Below, one piece after another: positions 1 to 8,396 of a stretch of DNA of 64,000 bases; position 1 is the stretch's first letter, and the number at the start of each line of letters is the position of its first letter. The translations under genes and the position numbers were made by a program. The DNA comes from Leifsonia sp. NPDC080035 (GTDB taxonomy: Bacteria > Actinomycetota > Actinomycetes > Actinomycetales > Microbacteriaceae): positions 1,364,001 to 1,428,000 of the forward strand of contig NZ_CP157390.1 of assembly GCF_040050925.1 (NCBI RefSeq), read 5' to 3'. The notes beneath the pieces were generated by a model. It saw only the letters and a program-made list of their open reading frames with translations, was not told where the DNA came from and searched no databases.

Positions 1-1259
1 CCGCGTTCGTCGTGAACCCGGCCGTCGCGGTCGGGATGCTGGCCGGCGCGCCCATCCTGGTCCTGGCGACGCGGTGGTACCTGAAGCGTTCCGGCCCGGG
101 CTACCAGCGTCAGCTCGCCTCGTACGCGACGCTCGGCGGCACCATCAGCGAGACGGTGGACGGCGTGCGGACGATCGAAGCGCTCAGCCTCGCCCCCGCT
201 CAGCGCGCCAAGGTGGATGCGGCCCTCCGCGAGCGCCGCGACTCCGAGTGGTACACGCTGTGGCTGCGGTCGTGGTTCTTCCCGAGCACCGACATCTCGT
301 TCCTGCTCCCGGTGATCGTCGTCCTGGTCTGGGGCGCGTTCCTGGTCGGCGCGGGCGCCGCCACCATCGGCGCCGTGACCGCCGTCGCGCTCTACGCGAT
401 GCAGCTGGTCTCGCCGGTCGACGAGCTCATCAGCTGGCTCGACGAGATCCAGGTCGGCACCACCGCGCTCTCCCGCATCATCGGGGTCGCAGACGTGCCG
501 GACGACCGCGAGCCGAGCGGCGAGACGCCCGACGGCGAGCAGGTCGTCGTGGACGATGTGCGCTTCTCGTACCGCGAGGGCACGGAGGTGCTGCACGGGA
601 TCAGCCTCGATCTCGCCGTCGGCGAGCGGCTCGCCATCGTCGGACCGTCCGGCTCCGGCAAGTCGACGCTCGGGCGGCTTCTGGCGGGGATCACCGGGCC
701 GACCTCGGGACGGGTGACCGTCGGCGGCGTCCGGCTGGTCGACCTCCCGCTGGACGACCTGCGCGGCCACGTCGCCCTCGTCACCCAGGAGCACCACGTG
801 TTCGTCGGCACGATCGCCGAGAACCTGTCGCTCGCGCGGCCGGGCGCGCCCCACGACGAGCTCGCCGCCGCGCTGCGCGTGGTCGGCGCGCTCGGCTGGG
901 TGGCGGCGATGCCCCTGGGCCTGGACACCGTCGTCGGCTCCGGCGGCGTCGTCCTCACCCCCGCGCAGGCGCAGCAGCTGGCGCTCGCCCGGCTCGTGCT
1001 GCTCGACCCGCACACGCTCGTGCTCGACGAGGCCACCTCACTGCTCGACCCGACCGCCGCCCGCGACCTGGAGCGCGCCATGAACAGCGTGCTGGAGGGC
1101 CGCACGGTCGTCGCGATCGCGCACCGGCTGCACACCGCGCACGACGCCGACCGCATCGCGGTGGTGCGCGACGGCGAGGTGGAGGAGCTGGGCAGCCACG
1201 ACGAGCTGGTCGCCGCGGGCGGCGCCTACGCCGAGCTGTGGAACTCCTGGCACGGCTGA
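1..1259 (+). CDS. ABC exporter, fused membrane/ATPase half-transporter (5' end outside window)
   Basis: C-terminal part of a half-size ABC exporter; the reading frame is open to the window edge, so the start lies outside. The visible part has the end of the membrane domain (long hydrophobic stretches around 280-420), then a complete nucleotide-binding domain: Walker A VGPSGSGKST, Walker B TLVLDEATS followed by the D-loop, and H-loop IAHRLHT. The signature motif, usually LSGGQ, reads LTPAQ, which suggests a catalytically weakened site as in heterodimeric exporters; the partner would be expected upstream. Substrate unknown. The gene converges on the GH3 gene with a 7-nt gap. Confidence 0.9.
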   Translation, partial: AFVVNPAVAVGMLAGAPILVLATRWYLKRSGPGYQRQLASYATLGGTISETVDGVRTIEALSLAPAQRAKVDAALRERRDSEWYTLWLRSWFFPSTDISFLLPVIVVLVWGAFLVGAGAATIGAVTAVALYAMQLVSPVDELISWLDEIQVGTTALSRIIGVADVPDDREPSGETPDGEQVVVDDVRFSYREGTEVLHGISLDLAVGERLAIVGPSGSGKSTLGRLLAGITGPTSGRVTVGGVRLVDLPLDDLRGHVALVTQEHHVFVGTIAENLSLARPGAPHDELAAALRVVGALGWVAAMPLGLDTVVGSGGVVLTPAQAQQLALARLVLLDPHTLVLDEATSLLDPTAARDLERAMNSVLEGRTVVAIAHRLHTAHDADRIAVVRDGEVEELGSHDELVAAGGAYAELWNSWHG

Positions 1260-1266
1260 GGCGCGG

Positions 1267-3516
1267 CTACCCGTTCGCGGCGGCCACCAGCTGGTCGAGC
1301 TGCTCGCGGGTGACCGGGCTGCCCGGGAACGCCGCCGCGCGCACGAGCGGGATGGACTCGGCCATCCTGCGCAGGCTCGGGTCCGCCAGCATCGCGCCCA
1401 TCCCTGCCGCCTCGGGGCTCTGCGAAAGCGCCGCCTGCAGAATCTGGCCGCCGACCGGGTGGCTCAGCCACTCGCCCAGGGTCGAGTCAACGGTCAGCGG
1501 CACCCGCGCCCCGTCGCCGGCCAGCGTCACGGTCGCGCTGCCGCGCAGGTCGCGGGACGACGCGCCGACCGACACGACGTAGTCGCCGCCCTCGACGACC
1601 CAGCCCGCCACCTCGGTGTCGAAGTAGGCGAGGTCGCCGGCCGGGATGGTGATCGTTGCGGTCGCCGTCGCGCCGGCCGCGACCTCCACGGGGCGGAAGC
1701 CCTTGAGCTCGCGCAGCGGGCGCTGCACGCGGGAGCCGGGCACCGACACGTAGACCTGCACGATCTCGCGGCCGTCCCGGTCGCCGGTGTTGGTGACGTC
1801 CACGGACACCCGGATGCCGCCGTCCGAGGTGGCCGTCGCGGTCACCGGCCCGAACGCGAACGTGGTGTACGACAGGCCGTGGCCGAACGGGAAGCTCACC
1901 GCGGCGTCCCTGGCGTCGAAGTCGCGGTAGCCGACGAAGAGGCCCTCGCCGTAGCGGACGTGCCCCTTCTCGCCGGGGAAGTTCAGGTAGCTGGCGGTGT
2001 CCTCCAGCCGCAGCGGGATGCTCTCGGCGAGCCGGCCGGACGGGTTCACCACCCCGAACAGCACGTCGGCGATCGCGCCACCGCCCGCCTGCCCGAGCAG
2101 CCAGCCCTCGACGATGGCGGGCACGCGGTCCGCCCATCCCGACACCCGCACGACGCCGCCGTTGGAGAGCACGACGGTGACCCGCGGGTTCGCGGCGATC
2201 ACCGCATCCAGCAGGGCCGTCTGCGCCTCGGGCAGCTCGATGTGCTCGCGGTCGAAGCCCTCCGACTCGTCCTCCGCGGGCAGGCCGAGGAAGACCAGCA
2301 CGTCGTCCGCTCCGGCCGCGACCGAGACGGCCTCGGCGGTGAGCGCGACCGCGTCCTCGGAGCCGCCGAGCGCGTACCCGGCGGCGAAGTCCACCGACGC
2401 GTCCCCGGCGAGCGCGCGGATCTCGTCCAGCGCGGTGTCGAGCCGGGTCGGGACGATCTGCGACGATCCCGCGCCCTGGTAACGCGGCGTCCTGGCGAAC
2501 TCGCCGACCACCGCGATGCACCGACCCGCCCCGGCGGCCAGCGGCAGCACGCCCTCGTTCTTGAGCAGGACGACGCTGCGGCCGGCGACCTCGCGCGCGA
2601 GGGCGTGGTGCGCGTCCGCGTCGTACGACGCGTCCGGGTCCGCGCCGGCGAGCGCCTTCTCCACCAGCCGGATGACGCGGTCCGCGGCCGTGTCGAGCAC
2701 GGATTCGTCGAGCGAGCCGTCACGCACCGCCGCGACCAGCTGCGCGTCCGTGACGCCGCCCGAGGACGGCATCTCCAGGTCGAGGCCGGCGACCAGTGCG
2801 CTCACTCGGTCGTTCACCGCGCCCCAGTCGGAGACGACCAGGCCGTCGAAACCCCACTCGTCGCGCAGCACGGAGGTGAGCAGCCACGGGTCCTCGCTGG
2901 CATAGACGCCGTTGATGCGGTTGTAGGAGCACATCACCGTCCACGGCTGCGCGTTCTCGACGACGTGCTGGAAGCCGCGCAGGTAGATCTCGCGCAGGGG
3001 ACGCTCGTCCACGTCCGCGCTGACCCGCAGCCGGTCGGTCTCCTGGTTGTTGGCGGCGAAGTGCTTGAGCGAGGCGCCGACGCCCTGCGACTGCAGGCCG
3101 CGCACGAGGGCGGCGCCGAGCCGGCCGGAGACGATCGGGTCCTCGGAGAGGTACTCGAAGTTGCGCCCGCACAGCGGCGACCGCTTGATGTTGATGCCGG
3201 GGCCGAGCAGCACGCCGACACCCTCCGCCTTCGCCTCCTCGCCGAGGGCGGCGCCGACGCGCTCGAGCAGCTCCGCATCCCAGCTCGAGCCGAGCGCGAC
3301 GGCCGGCGGGAAGCAGGTGGCGGGCACGCTGTCCCCGATGCCGAGATGGTCGCCGCCCTGCGCCTGCTTGCGGACGCCGTGCGGGCCGTCGGTGAGGTAC
3401 ATCGACGGGATCCCGACGCGCTCGACCGCCTCGGTCTCCCAGAAGCTCGAGCCGCTGGTCAGCGACGCCTTCTCCTCTGTCGTCAGTTCGGATGCGCGGG
3501 CGAGGCTGTCGACCAT
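1267..3516 (-). CDS. Glycoside hydrolase family 3 beta-glucosidase
   Basis: 749-aa GH3 enzyme, probably cytoplasmic because no signal peptide is visible. It should release terminal beta-linked glucose or a related sugar from glycosides. The N-terminal GH3 barrel carries the nucleophile motif VVSDWGAV (Asp at about residue 230) and the KHFAAN substrate-binding motif. The alpha/beta sandwich domain follows, then a C-terminal fibronectin-III-like domain. I chose the ATG at 3516, preceded by GAAGGAGA, over upstream in-frame codons that lack a ribosome-binding site and would add an unlikely Arg-rich leader. It is a single gene, separated from its minus-strand upstream neighbour by an inverted repeat. 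Confidence 0.93.
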   Translation of the reverse strand: MVDSLARASELTTEEKASLTSGSSFWETEAVERVGIPSMYLTDGPHGVRKQAQGGDHLGIGDSVPATCFPPAVALGSSWDAELLERVGAALGEEAKAEGVGVLLGPGINIKRSPLCGRNFEYLSEDPIVSGRLGAALVRGLQSQGVGASLKHFAANNQETDRLRVSADVDERPLREIYLRGFQHVVENAQPWTVMCSYNRINGVYASEDPWLLTSVLRDEWGFDGLVVSDWGAVNDRVSALVAGLDLEMPSSGGVTDAQLVAAVRDGSLDESVLDTAADRVIRLVEKALAGADPDASYDADAHHALAREVAGRSVVLLKNEGVLPLAAGAGRCIAVVGEFARTPRYQGAGSSQIVPTRLDTALDEIRALAGDASVDFAAGYALGGSEDAVALTAEAVSVAAGADDVLVFLGLPAEDESEGFDREHIELPEAQTALLDAVIAANPRVTVVLSNGGVVRVSGWADRVPAIVEGWLLGQAGGGAIADVLFGVVNPSGRLAESIPLRLEDTASYLNFPGEKGHVRYGEGLFVGYRDFDARDAAVSFPFGHGLSYTTFAFGPVTATATSDGGIRVSVDVTNTGDRDGREIVQVYVSVPGSRVQRPLRELKGFRPVEVAAGATATATITIPAGDLAYFDTEVAGWVVEGGDYVVSVGASSRDLRGSATVTLAGDGARVPLTVDSTLGEWLSHPVGGQILQAALSQSPEAAGMGAMLADPSLRRMAESIPLVRAAAFPGSPVTREQLDQLVAAANG

Positions 3517-3583
3517 GGTTCTCCTTCGATGCAGGCCGGATGTGGGCAATACCTTACACCACTCGGTTTTAAGCGTCGACCCT

Positions 3584-3653
3584 CGCCGTCCGTTCCGGAG
3601 TTGTGCACGCAACACGCCGGGCGCGAGCGTGAAGAACTCCGGAACCGACGGCG
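3584..3653. repeat. Inverted repeat, 19-bp arms with one mismatch
   Basis: Arms at 3584-3602 and 3635-3653 (core GTTCCGGAGTT / AACTCCGGAAC) with a 32-nt loop containing CAACACGCCG. It lies between the stop of the 953-aa membrane protein gene and the GH3 start, so it could terminate the former. There is no T-tract. The same 10-mer CAACACGCCG sits beside the hairpin at 50881-50931, so the two may be related repeat units. Confidence 0.6.
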
Positions 3654-3666
3654 GGGACGGGAGGGG

Positions 3667-6528
3667 CTAGATGCGGTTCATCATCTCCCGCAGCGCGCTC
3701 ATGTACTGCGCGGTCGCCGTGTAGTTGGGGTGCGAGGCCACGGTGATCAGATAGCGCTGCGGCCCGAACTCGTCCGCGCCGCGGTCGATCCCGTTGTCCC
3801 CGTACGAGACGTCGGGGAAGCCGAGGTAGTCGGTGCGCCGCCAGAGGTTGATCCAGGCGATCCACCCCGAGCCGGGCTGACGCAGCAGCTCCCGGAGCGT
3901 CGGATGATCCCCACCGCGCTCCGGCACGGCATCCGGCAGCTGATCCTCGTTCACCTGACGCCGCCACGGGTCGGGCGACACCAGCGACGGCCCGCGCGAG
4001 CGGTGGCCGCCCAGCGCGGCCGGCCCGTAGAGCTCCGGGAAGAAGCGCCCGAAGTACACCCGCAGTTGCGTCCCATAGGTCAGCAGTCCGACGTTGCGCA
4101 GTCCGCTCGTCGTGTCGGCGCCGAGCGTGAACAGGGTCGAGACGGCGAGCACGCCGCCGAGGCTGTGCGCGCTCAGGATGACCTTGCGGCGCTGCGGCTT
4201 GGTCAGCGCGGCCAGCTCGTCGGCGGTCCGCCGCTCGGGCGGGCGGGTGTCCCTCCCGTCGACCACCGACCCTCGCGCCAGGTCCGTCTCGAGCCAGGCG
4301 ACGATGCGGTCCCGGAGCTCCGGCACCACCCGCTCCGAGTAGCAGGGCGGCCCGTACGGATGACCGCCGCGTGGGAGGAAGCACATCAAGTCCCACATCA
4401 CGCCGATCGGGCGCTCCTTCGTGGTGATCGCGTTGTCGAGGATCGCGATGATCCCGACGACGGCCACCAGCCCGAGCGCGGGCAGGGACAGGTCGAGGAG
4501 CGCGGTCCACGGGGCACCGGGCAGCACCAGGTCGACGCCGATCGCCACGGCCAGCAGCAACGCCAGGAACCCGAGCACCGGCTCTCCGCGATGGAAGAGC
4601 GCCGCGGAGCGCCGGGCGCGCAGGATCCGCGTGTCGAGCTTGCCGGCCGGCGGGGCGGTGCGCACCCGCCCGCCCTCGTAGCGGTCGAGCGGCATCCGCA
4701 GCTCGCGGCCGCCGTCCGTGCGGGGCGTCGTCAGCCAGGGCAGGTGGACGACCCTGGCCACCCCGACCAGCGCAACGAACACGACGAAGACGAGCACGAG
4801 CACCGGCACGAGGTCGCCGAAGTTGGCGAACGCCCGCGGCGGCCGCAGAGCCGACGCCGTGAGGTTGCACATCGGCGGCGATCCCGTCGACGTGAGATAG
4901 CACTGTGCACCGAAGACCAGCAGGGTGGAGAGGAGCAGCGCCGCCCCGAGGGCGAGGAGCAGGACGACGCCGGGCCCCGCCCCGCGCCAGCCCTCGTACC
5001 GGTTCGGGCGCCTCCGCAGCGACGGCCACGCCACGATCATCAGCACCAGGACGACGACGCATCCTCCGGCCACCGCGAACGCCACCGGCGCCGACCCGGG
5101 GTGCAGTGCGGCGACGAGCAGGGCGATGCCGCCGACCGCGACCAGGACGATCGAGATCGCCGACGGGATCCCGCGCACCCACGGCCGATGCTCGCGCTTC
5201 CACAACATCGGGTCGCCCAGCCGTCGCCATCCCAGGGCGGAGACGGCGATGGCGAGCAGGACGCCGAGCACCAGGGACGGCGTGATGACGAGGCCGAGGA
5301 AGTGCTCGTGCCGTTCGCGCGCACGATCGGTGGGCAGCGCGATCGCGATGGCGACCGCGAGGTAGTCCGCCACGCCGACGAGCAGTGCGACCACGGCAGT
5401 GCGGTCCCGTCGCCGCAGCTTCGCGCGCACGAACTCCCGGTGGAGCTGGTCGCGTGCGGCCGGATCGACGGCGGCGATCTGACGCTGCTGCTCGCGCGAC
5501 ACCCGCGTCCGCGATTGCAGGATGACCGCGAAGAGCGTGAACACCAGGCCGGCGACGGCGAGCGCCCCGAGGAGCGAGATCCACCAGTACCGGAACAGCG
5601 CGGACGACCCCACGCTGTCCCAGCAGGCGGCCGGAAGCGAGACGGACTCCACCGCCCCGTCCGGATTCCCGCACGACGAGAACACCGCATCCCAGCTCAG
5701 CAGCAGACCCACCAGGAACAGCGTCGCGGTGAGGTGCAGGAGCTCCGAAGGCAGCTTCACCCTGGTGATGCTCCAGAAGCCGTCGGTGGCCAGCGGGCGG
5801 CGCATCGTGCCCTCGACGCCGCTTTCCGTGGCGGCGGCACGCATCTTGGCCGCCGTGTCGAAGATCGCCGCCTCGTAGCGCACCCGCGCCGCGTGGGACA
5901 CGAGGAAGAGCACCAGGATGCCGGCCACCGGCAGCAGCGAGAGCGCCGCGAGCCGGAATCCCCGGTAGTCGAGACCGAGCGCGACCAGGGCATCGTGCAC
6001 GCTGGACGGCAGCCCCGAGCAGGTCGCGGACGCGAGGAGACACTGCGAGCCGAGCAGATCGAAGGCGACGGAGGCGAGCGCGCAGACGTAGAGCAAGGTC
6101 AGCCCCAGGGCGAAGACGCGGATGGGTGCGGCTCCCCGCCCGGCGCGCCATTCGCCGATGTCCGGCTGGTCGGGGATGCGCCTGGTCCAGTAGGCGGTGT
6201 TGCACAACCCGAACGGCAGGATCAGCAGCCACGCGAGCTGGACGAAGAAGAGCGCGATCACGCCCTTCGCGCCGCCGCCGAAGCGTGCGAGCCCGCCCCA
6301 GCGGTAGCCCTCGCGGCGGATCCGGCTGGGTGGGGCGGCGGGGTCGTCCGGGTCGACGGGGTCGACCGTCGGCACGTAGAAGCCGCCGACGTCGTCGCCC
6401 TCGTCGAGTCGCGCCTGCCCCGGCGGCACGCCGAGCATCTCGGCGGCCGGGGTGTTGTTGATGCCGTGGATGCGCAGCTCCAGCACATCCGGGTCGGCTT
6501 TTCTGGCACGCTGGATCAACCGGATCAT
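3667..6528 (-). CDS. Large polytopic membrane protein with split alpha/beta-hydrolase motifs
   Basis: 953-aa protein of unknown function. The N-terminus has the segment ELRIHGINNTP (residues about 17-27), like the oxyanion-side HG motif of alpha/beta hydrolases. A central region of about 500 residues contains many hydrophobic segments in pairs separated by charged loops. Far downstream is the nucleophile-elbow motif ILSAHSLGGVLAVS (Ser about 789), followed by a soluble tail. The arrangement suggests a lipase/esterase-like fold with a membrane domain inserted in it. Start ATG at 6528 has GAGGGGG upstream. Neighbours do not suggest a pathway. The fold is inferred from two motifs only; the gene itself is clear from its frame and codon use. 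Confidence 0.85.
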   Translation of the reverse strand: MIRLIQRARKADPDVLELRIHGINNTPAAEMLGVPPGQARLDEGDDVGGFYVPTVDPVDPDDPAAPPSRIRREGYRWGGLARFGGGAKGVIALFFVQLAWLLILPFGLCNTAYWTRRIPDQPDIGEWRAGRGAAPIRVFALGLTLLYVCALASVAFDLLGSQCLLASATCSGLPSSVHDALVALGLDYRGFRLAALSLLPVAGILVLFLVSHAARVRYEAAIFDTAAKMRAAATESGVEGTMRRPLATDGFWSITRVKLPSELLHLTATLFLVGLLLSWDAVFSSCGNPDGAVESVSLPAACWDSVGSSALFRYWWISLLGALAVAGLVFTLFAVILQSRTRVSREQQRQIAAVDPAARDQLHREFVRAKLRRRDRTAVVALLVGVADYLAVAIAIALPTDRARERHEHFLGLVITPSLVLGVLLAIAVSALGWRRLGDPMLWKREHRPWVRGIPSAISIVLVAVGGIALLVAALHPGSAPVAFAVAGGCVVVLVLMIVAWPSLRRRPNRYEGWRGAGPGVVLLLALGAALLLSTLLVFGAQCYLTSTGSPPMCNLTASALRPPRAFANFGDLVPVLVLVFVVFVALVGVARVVHLPWLTTPRTDGGRELRMPLDRYEGGRVRTAPPAGKLDTRILRARRSAALFHRGEPVLGFLALLLAVAIGVDLVLPGAPWTALLDLSLPALGLVAVVGIIAILDNAITTKERPIGVMWDLMCFLPRGGHPYGPPCYSERVVPELRDRIVAWLETDLARGSVVDGRDTRPPERRTADELAALTKPQRRKVILSAHSLGGVLAVSTLFTLGADTTSGLRNVGLLTYGTQLRVYFGRFFPELYGPAALGGHRSRGPSLVSPDPWRRQVNEDQLPDAVPERGGDHPTLRELLRQPGSGWIAWINLWRRTDYLGFPDVSYGDNGIDRGADEFGPQRYLITVASHPNYTATAQYMSALREMMNRI

Positions 6529-6672
6529 CGTGGATCCCCCTCGGTGCCGGCAGCATCGCCGGCAGCGCGAACCTTACTCCCGTTGAGGATTCCTCGGCTA
6601 CATCGCGAGGTATCGGCCGAGCGTCCGCACACCCTCTGTTCGCCGGCCGCCCGGCGGCGTAATGTCCCTCGT

Positions 6673-6891
6673 ATGAGCACCCCAGATGCAGGCGACGCCC
6701 GGGAGAACCTCGAGGGCGGCTACACCGAGGCCAACGACGAGGGACCCCACGAGCGCACGGTCCACGGTCAGTACACCGAGACGGAGGAGTCGGCGCCCGA
6801 GCCCGAGGTCGAGGGCACGTACACCGACGCGGAGGAGCCGGCCGCCGCTCCCGACGGGGAGTACACCGAGGGCGACTACGACGAGCCCTGA
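6673..6891 (+). CDS. Small acidic protein with four GxYT[ED] repeats
   Basis: 72-aa, strongly acidic protein without lysine. It holds four copies of a G-x-Y-T-E/D unit: GGYTEA (15-20), GQYTET (32-37), GTYTDA (48-53) and GEYTEG (62-67), spaced 14-17 residues and linked by Glu/Pro-rich sequence. No membrane segment or signal peptide, so probably an intrinsically disordered cytoplasmic protein. ATG at 6673; no strong Shine-Dalgarno is visible. I do not recognise a characterised family. The conserved repeat spacing argues for a real gene rather than a chance frame. Confidence 0.65.
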   Translation: MSTPDAGDARENLEGGYTEANDEGPHERTVHGQYTETEESAPEPEVEGTYTDAEEPAAAPDGEYTEGDYDEP

Positions 6892-6925
6892 CCCGGGAGC
6901 CTGACCCGACCGAACCGAGAGCGCG

Positions 6926-7114
6926 CTAGGAGAGGCGCTTGCGCGCCTTGTCGGCGGCCTTCTTCGCCTTCTTGCGCGCGTTCTTCACGTCCGGGTCGTT
7001 CCAGAACGAGGTGAGGGATCCGACGATCTGCTCGTACCGCTCGCGGCCGGCGCGGGCGCCGAGGACGTACGCCCCGGCGAGAAGGACGAGCACGATGAGA
7101 GTCTTGGGTCGCAT
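6926..7114 (-). CDS. Small single-pass membrane protein, YtxH-like
   Basis: 62-aa protein with an N-terminal membrane segment (about residues 5-20, LIVLVLLAGAYVLG), a short RAGRERYEQI linker and a very basic C-terminal helix rich in Lys/Ala (KNARKKAKKAADKARKR). This resembles small YtxH-type envelope proteins of Gram-positive bacteria, with the basic tail in the cytoplasm. It lies 16 nt upstream of the end of the TMEM175-like gene on the same strand. Specific role unknown. Confidence 0.7.
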   Translation of the reverse strand: MRPKTLIVLVLLAGAYVLGARAGRERYEQIVGSLTSFWNDPDVKNARKKAKKAADKARKRLS

Positions 7115-7130
7115 GCCGCGACGATAATCC

Positions 7131-7760
7131 TCAGGGCGTCGTCTGGGAAGGCCTGCCGGCGAGCCGGCGCAGCAGCAGGTGCACCGGTTCCGACAGGAAC
7201 ATCAGGAACAGCCAGAACATCCCGACGCTCGGCACGAGCACCGCGAGGATCAGGCATACGCCGATGATGATGATCGCCGACCAGCCGCGGGTGGAGTCCA
7301 TCGAGTCCCTCGCGCCCTCGCGCACCAGCCCGGGACTGTGCGCAAGCACCCAGCCGATCGCCTGCATCGACAGGGAGATCGCGAGCAGGTTGCCGATGTA
7401 CAGCGCATCCACCTCCGCCCGCTCCCCGTTGCTGTTCGAGAGCACGTTGGCGGTGAACGGCATGAACACGATGGTCGCGAGCCACACGAAGTTCAGCCAG
7501 ACCAGGCGGCCGTCGTAGCTCTCCACCCACTCGAACACACGGTGGTGGACGACCCAGTAGCGGGCGATCACGGCGAACGAGATGACGAACGCGAGCAGCT
7601 CCCAGAAGTTCTCCGAGAAGAAGTCGCCGAAGCTCTGGTGTCCGATGTCCTTGGCGGCGTCCACCAGCGGCAGGATGAGCAGCGTGATGGCGATGGCGAC
7701 GGTCGCGTCGGAGAAGTTGACCAGCCGGTCCAGCCCTCGTTCCGTCCGCATGACTGCCAT
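7131..7760 (-). CDS. TMEM175-type (DUF1211) potassium channel-like membrane protein
   Basis: 209-aa integral membrane protein. The N-terminus RLVNFSDATVAIAITLLILPL carries the family signature R...FSD in the first membrane helix, which in bacterial TMEM175 proteins lines the K+ pore. About six hydrophobic segments follow, consistent with the single-repeat bacterial form that assembles as a tetramer. Two in-frame ATGs lie near the start (7760 and 7751); I used the first. The family is recognisable; ion selectivity is taken from family knowledge. Confidence 0.85.
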   Translation of the reverse strand: MAVMRTERGLDRLVNFSDATVAIAITLLILPLVDAAKDIGHQSFGDFFSENFWELLAFVISFAVIARYWVVHHRVFEWVESYDGRLVWLNFVWLATIVFMPFTANVLSNSNGERAEVDALYIGNLLAISLSMQAIGWVLAHSPGLVREGARDSMDSTRGWSAIIIIGVCLILAVLVPSVGMFWLFLMFLSEPVHLLLRRLAGRPSQTTP

Positions 7761-7772
7761 GCGGCCATTCTG

Positions 7773-8396
7773 CTAGTCGAGGAGCCCCAGTTCCAGGGCG
7801 CGACGCACCGCGGAGGTGCGATCGGAGACGCCGAGCTTCTCGTAGGCGCGGCTGAGGTACGTCTTCACCGTCGCCTCGCCGAGGAACAGCTCCGCGCCGA
7901 TGGCCGCGTTCGTCCGGCCGTCCGCGGCGAGTCCGAGCACCTTGAGCTCCCGCGGGGACAGCGCGGGAGCCGACTGCCGCCCCTGCACCCGGCCGAGCAG
8001 CGCCGAGGCGGCCGAGGTCGCGAGCACCGTCTCGCCCGCCGCGGCCGCGCGCACCGAGCGGGCGAGCTCCTCCGGGGCGATGTCCTTCAGCAGGTAGCCG
8101 CTCGCGCCGGCCTCGATGGCGCGCAGGATGTCCTGGTCGGTCTCGTAGGTGGTCAGCACGACGACGCGGGTTCCTGGATGCTGCGCCGCGATCGCGCGCG
8201 TCGCCTCCACCCCGTCGCCACCCGGCATCCGCAGGTCCATGAGCACCAGGTCCGGTCGCAGCGATGCGACCAGCCCGACGGCCTCCGGACCGCTGGCCGC
8301 CTGGCCCACGACGTCGATGCCGTCGTAGGCCGACAGCATCCCGCGGATGCCCTCGCGGACCACCGGGTGGTCGTCGGCCAGAATGATGCGGATCAC
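7773..8396 (-). CDS. NarL/LuxR-family response regulator
   Basis: 207-aa two-component response regulator. The receiver domain (about 1-120) has the acidic pair DD at 8-9, phospho-acceptor Asp54 in LVLMDLRMPG and conserved Lys in YLLKDI. The C-terminal LuxR-type HTH (about 145-205) contains SPRELKVLGL and GEATVKTYLSRAYEKLGV. The GTG start overlaps the kinase stop (GTGA), so the pair is translationally coupled and should be cognate. With the upstream MFS exporter it forms a three-gene minus-strand operon, suggesting a stress or drug-sensing unit. Confidence 0.93.
   Translation of the reverse strand: MIRIILADDHPVVREGIRGMLSAYDGIDVVGQAASGPEAVGLVASLRPDLVLMDLRMPGGDGVEATRAIAAQHPGTRVVVLTTYETDQDILRAIEAGASGYLLKDIAPEELARSVRAAAAGETVLATSAASALLGRVQGRQSAPALSPRELKVLGLAADGRTNAAIGAELFLGEATVKTYLSRAYEKLGVSDRTSAVRRALELGLLD

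Noticed and set aside
1459..6891. A 1,810-residue open frame on the + strand, opposite the GH3 and large membrane protein genes
   Set aside because: It is Arg/His/Gly-rich antisense translation typical of high-GC DNA, and the minus-strand genes have clear families and ribosome-binding sites. Only its last 72 codons are kept, as the separate small gene at 6673.
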